DNA from: Pseudomonadota bacterium
Lineage (GTDB): Bacteria; Desulfobacterota; Desulfobulbia; Desulfobulbales; JAGXFP01
Direction: 5' to 3'
Length of the DNA: 64,000 nt
Assembly: GCA_018814305.1 (NCBI GenBank)
Contig: JAHJAA010000048.1
Coordinates: 1 to 64,000, forward strand
The position numbers were made by a program, and so were the translations under genes. The notes under the pieces are model-generated. The model saw only the letters and a list, made by a program, of their open reading frames with translations, ran no database searches and was not told where the DNA came from. Positions 62,232 through 64,000 of this stretch are shown piece by piece; position 1 is the first letter of the stretch; each line of letters opens with the position of its first letter.

Positions 62232-63461
62232 TTATGAGCGTTGGGAAACCTGATTCCGGCCCGCCTTTTTCGCTTTATAGAGGGCCTCATCCGCCTCCTT
62301 CATTACCACCCCGACCGGGGACTTCCGGTCGACTCGGGTGGCAACCCCGATACTGATGGTCACTCCGACTTTTCGCTGCGAAGGCGCCACTTCCCCTCTC
62401 TTCCCGCGGCCCTTTTTAACCGGCCGGTCCTGCCCCCGAACCATAAATTCGGCAAATTCGACCGATTTCCGCAGTCGCTCGAGATGCTCCAGACATTCTT
62501 CTGAAGTTTTCCGGGGGAAAACTATAGTGAACTCCTCCCCGCCATAGCGAAAAGGCCGCCCACCACCGGTGACTCGACCAATTTTCCCAGCAACCATTTT
62601 CAAAACCTGGTCCCCGATATCATGGCCGTAGGTATCATTAAATTTCTTAAAAAAATCGATATCAAGCATGGCAATGGAATACCTGCCGGGAAGCCTCAAG
62701 CACAACTCATTCAAGGCTCTGCGTCCAGGCAAACCAGTCAACTCATCCTTGTAGGCCATACTATAAGCTGCTTCGACAATCGATGCCAGCAGGATCAACC
62801 CACCAAAGGTGAAAGAAATGGAAGACCGGATACCTGTATACTGGGCCTGGGCAGCATATGCGGCAATCAGCGCCCAGAAAAAACCGGCTAGGACCGCATC
62901 ACGGCGGTGCCACCACAGAGAACCGATCAAGAGAAGTGAGAGCAGATATACGATAAGCCCGACCTGAGGCAACCCAGCCACCAGAGGGGGAAGATTTTGC
63001 AGCAGGGGTTGCTCTACAAGTGACAGAAACCCTGGAAAATAGTCGGTAGCATACACTACCAACAGCGGCTGGCTAAAGATCAGAATAAAGCGCGTAGCGA
63101 GGCTTAAAGATAATAGCCCCCGCTCCCGACCCAAAGCCAACAGCACTAGATTAAGGGGAAGTAGAACGGCGAGAAGCGCCTTGAATTGATCAGGAGAAAT
63201 AAACTCCGAGACCGTCTCTGGAACAACCCGGAGAAATCGGGCAACCACCAGGAGGAGACCAATGGCCATAACCGGTTTAAAACGATTAAACCGCCACCCG
63301 ACCATAATACCCAACAGCGGCAAGATCACCAGTCCAATCCGGACCACCAGCCCCCGCCAAGGGACGAAGGTGGGGGCTTGGTTAAAGGCAAGACCAGCCA
63401 ACAGCAATAACCCACCGGGCAAAAAAAGGCCGGCCACCCCCCTGATTCCAACAACCGACAT
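62232..63461 (-). CDS. Membrane diguanylate cyclase (GGDEF)
   Basis: 409 residues. About seven to eight membrane helices in 1-235 (a 7TM-like sensor), then GGDEF with DELTGLPGRRALNE, DIDFFKKFNDTYGHDIGDQVLK in part, and the active site RYGGEEFTIVF (near 305). The I-site RxxD before GGEEF is absent (TGGG there), so no product inhibition by this route. A lysine/arginine insert (QDRPVKKGRGKRGEV) lies in the domain. ATG 63461 lies 2 bases after the Sel1 protein's stop, so they are coupled. Confidence 0.92.
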   Translation of the reverse strand: MSVVGIRGVAGLFLPGGLLLLAGLAFNQAPTFVPWRGLVVRIGLVILPLLGIMVGWRFNRFKPVMAIGLLLVVARFLRVVPETVSEFISPDQFKALLAVLLPLNLVLLALGRERGLLSLSLATRFILIFSQPLLVVYATDYFPGFLSLVEQPLLQNLPPLVAGLPQVGLIVYLLSLLLIGSLWWHRRDAVLAGFFWALIAAYAAQAQYTGIRSSISFTFGGLILLASIVEAAYSMAYKDELTGLPGRRALNELCLRLPGRYSIAMLDIDFFKKFNDTYGHDIGDQVLKMVAGKIGRVTGGGRPFRYGGEEFTIVFPRKTSEECLEHLERLRKSVEFAEFMVRGQDRPVKKGRGKRGEVAPSQRKVGVTISIGVATRVDRKSPVGVVMKEADEALYKAKKAGRNQVSQRS

Positions 63462-63463
63462 CT

Positions 63464-64000
63464 TTACTCGGCAAGCCCCGTCATAGTCTGGTGGGCATAG
63501 ACATCACCCAGTTCTGCGGCCTTTTCATAAAGTTTTCTGGCATCCGCTAAGTTACGGGGAACTCCCGTGCCGGTTTCATACATATAGCCCAGAAAATAAA
63601 GCGAGCGGACATCGCCCTTTTTGGCCGAGGTAACCCAATACTTGAGGGCTTTAGCGTAATCCTGCCCAACTCCTTTCCCGGTTGCATGGAGTACGCCGAG
63701 ATAGTAAATGGCACTAACGTTCCCTTGATCAGAAGCTTTCAATAACCATTCAACCGCTGATTTCAAATTCTTCTTTACCCCTTCACCATTGGCATACGCC
63801 ATCCCGAGGGCATACTCGGCATCACTTAATCCCTGCTGAGCCGATTTGGCAAACCAGACCGCCGCTTCCTTAGCGGATTTGGTCACCCCGATCCCATCAT
63901 TATTAATCACACCAAGACGATATTGGGCTTCCGCATGACCTTGTTTGGCGGCCAGGGTATGCCATTTAATTGCATCTTCCAGATCCTTTTTGGCATGCTT
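63464..64000 (-). CDS. Sel1-repeat protein, start beyond the window
   Basis: At least 178 residues; the frame stays open to the right edge (from base 64000 KHAKKDLEDAIKWHTLAAKQ). About five 36-residue Sel1-like units (AAVWFAKSAQQGLSDAEYALGMAYANGEGV in part; YYLGVLHATGKGVGQDYAKA; YFLGYMYETGTGVPRNLADA). Sel1 proteins are adaptors for protein-protein contacts. The 5' end and any signal peptide are outside. Stop at 63464, right before the diguanylate cyclase start. Confidence 0.9.
   Translation of the reverse strand, partial: KHAKKDLEDAIKWHTLAAKQGHAEAQYRLGVINNDGIGVTKSAKEAAVWFAKSAQQGLSDAEYALGMAYANGEGVKKNLKSAVEWLLKASDQGNVSAIYYLGVLHATGKGVGQDYAKALKYWVTSAKKGDVRSLYFLGYMYETGTGVPRNLADARKLYEKAAELGDVYAHQTMTGLAE

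Overview
The window looks like chromosomal DNA of an anaerobic Gram-negative bacterium, most likely a Desulfobacterota member of the Desulfobulbales type. This is inferred from several things seen together: a HesB-like selenoprotein gene read through an in-frame TGA, selB in the same window, a NtrYX sigma54 two-component system, an EtfA carrying a ferredoxin domain inside a fatty-acid gene cluster, and outer-membrane lipid-transport genes (MlaA, MlaC, an RND exporter). Base composition is even across the window. There is no integrase, insertion sequence, CRISPR array, tRNA or rRNA that I can recognise.

Layout. 0-2.9 kb: the selenoprotein gene, a 200-bp nested palindrome, phosphofructokinase and a Fur-family regulator. 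2.9-8.6 kb: folC with a coupled HNH nuclease, a UvrD/PcrA-type helicase, a PHP phosphatase and two unrecognised proteins. 8.8-27.1 kb: one long minus-strand string that starts at a near-consensus sigma70 promoter (yceD, rpmF, plsX, fabH, acyl-CoA dehydrogenase, etfB, etfA, fabG, acpP, fabF, rpiB, glyA, dCMP deaminase, nrdR, ribD, ribE, ribBA, ribH, nusB, ftsK). It joins fatty-acid and phospholipid initiation, one-carbon and nucleotide metabolism, riboflavin synthesis and chromosome segregation. 27.2-33.1 kb: a lipid-trafficking group (SGNH hydrolase, RND/MMPL exporter, MlaA, MlaC, a membrane protein).

33.4-45.8 kb is the accessory part. It holds a methyltransferase, a large glycine-rich lipoprotein, a small secreted PF03640-type protein, LemA with an M48 protease, a 41-codon gene, a lipoprotein with four MopE-type calcium-binding-like repeats and a FISUMP domain, an intact MNT antitoxin next to a decayed HEPN toxin, a secreted TPR-caspase-like protease and a GIY-YIG nuclease. 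Most repeats and palindromes of the window are here. 45.9-50.6 kb: DEAD-box helicase, FKBP, TerB-like protein, a secreted protein and hemB. 50.8-61.1 kb: a compact minus-strand group (metallo-hydrolase, selB, hflX, DUF4390, ntrY, ntrX, then a ClpX-like ATPase). 61.2-64 kb: a Mrp/Nbp35-type Fe-S carrier, a membrane diguanylate cyclase and the start-less end of a Sel1-repeat protein.

The best leads for new biology are the selenoprotein with its putative SECIS hairpin, the acyl-CoA dehydrogenase/ETF module standing where fabD is usually found in a fab cluster, the RND-MlaA-MlaC unit without MlaBDEF, and the surface/secreted protein genes of the 34-45 kb stretch. All functions are read from sequence by eye; no search was run.
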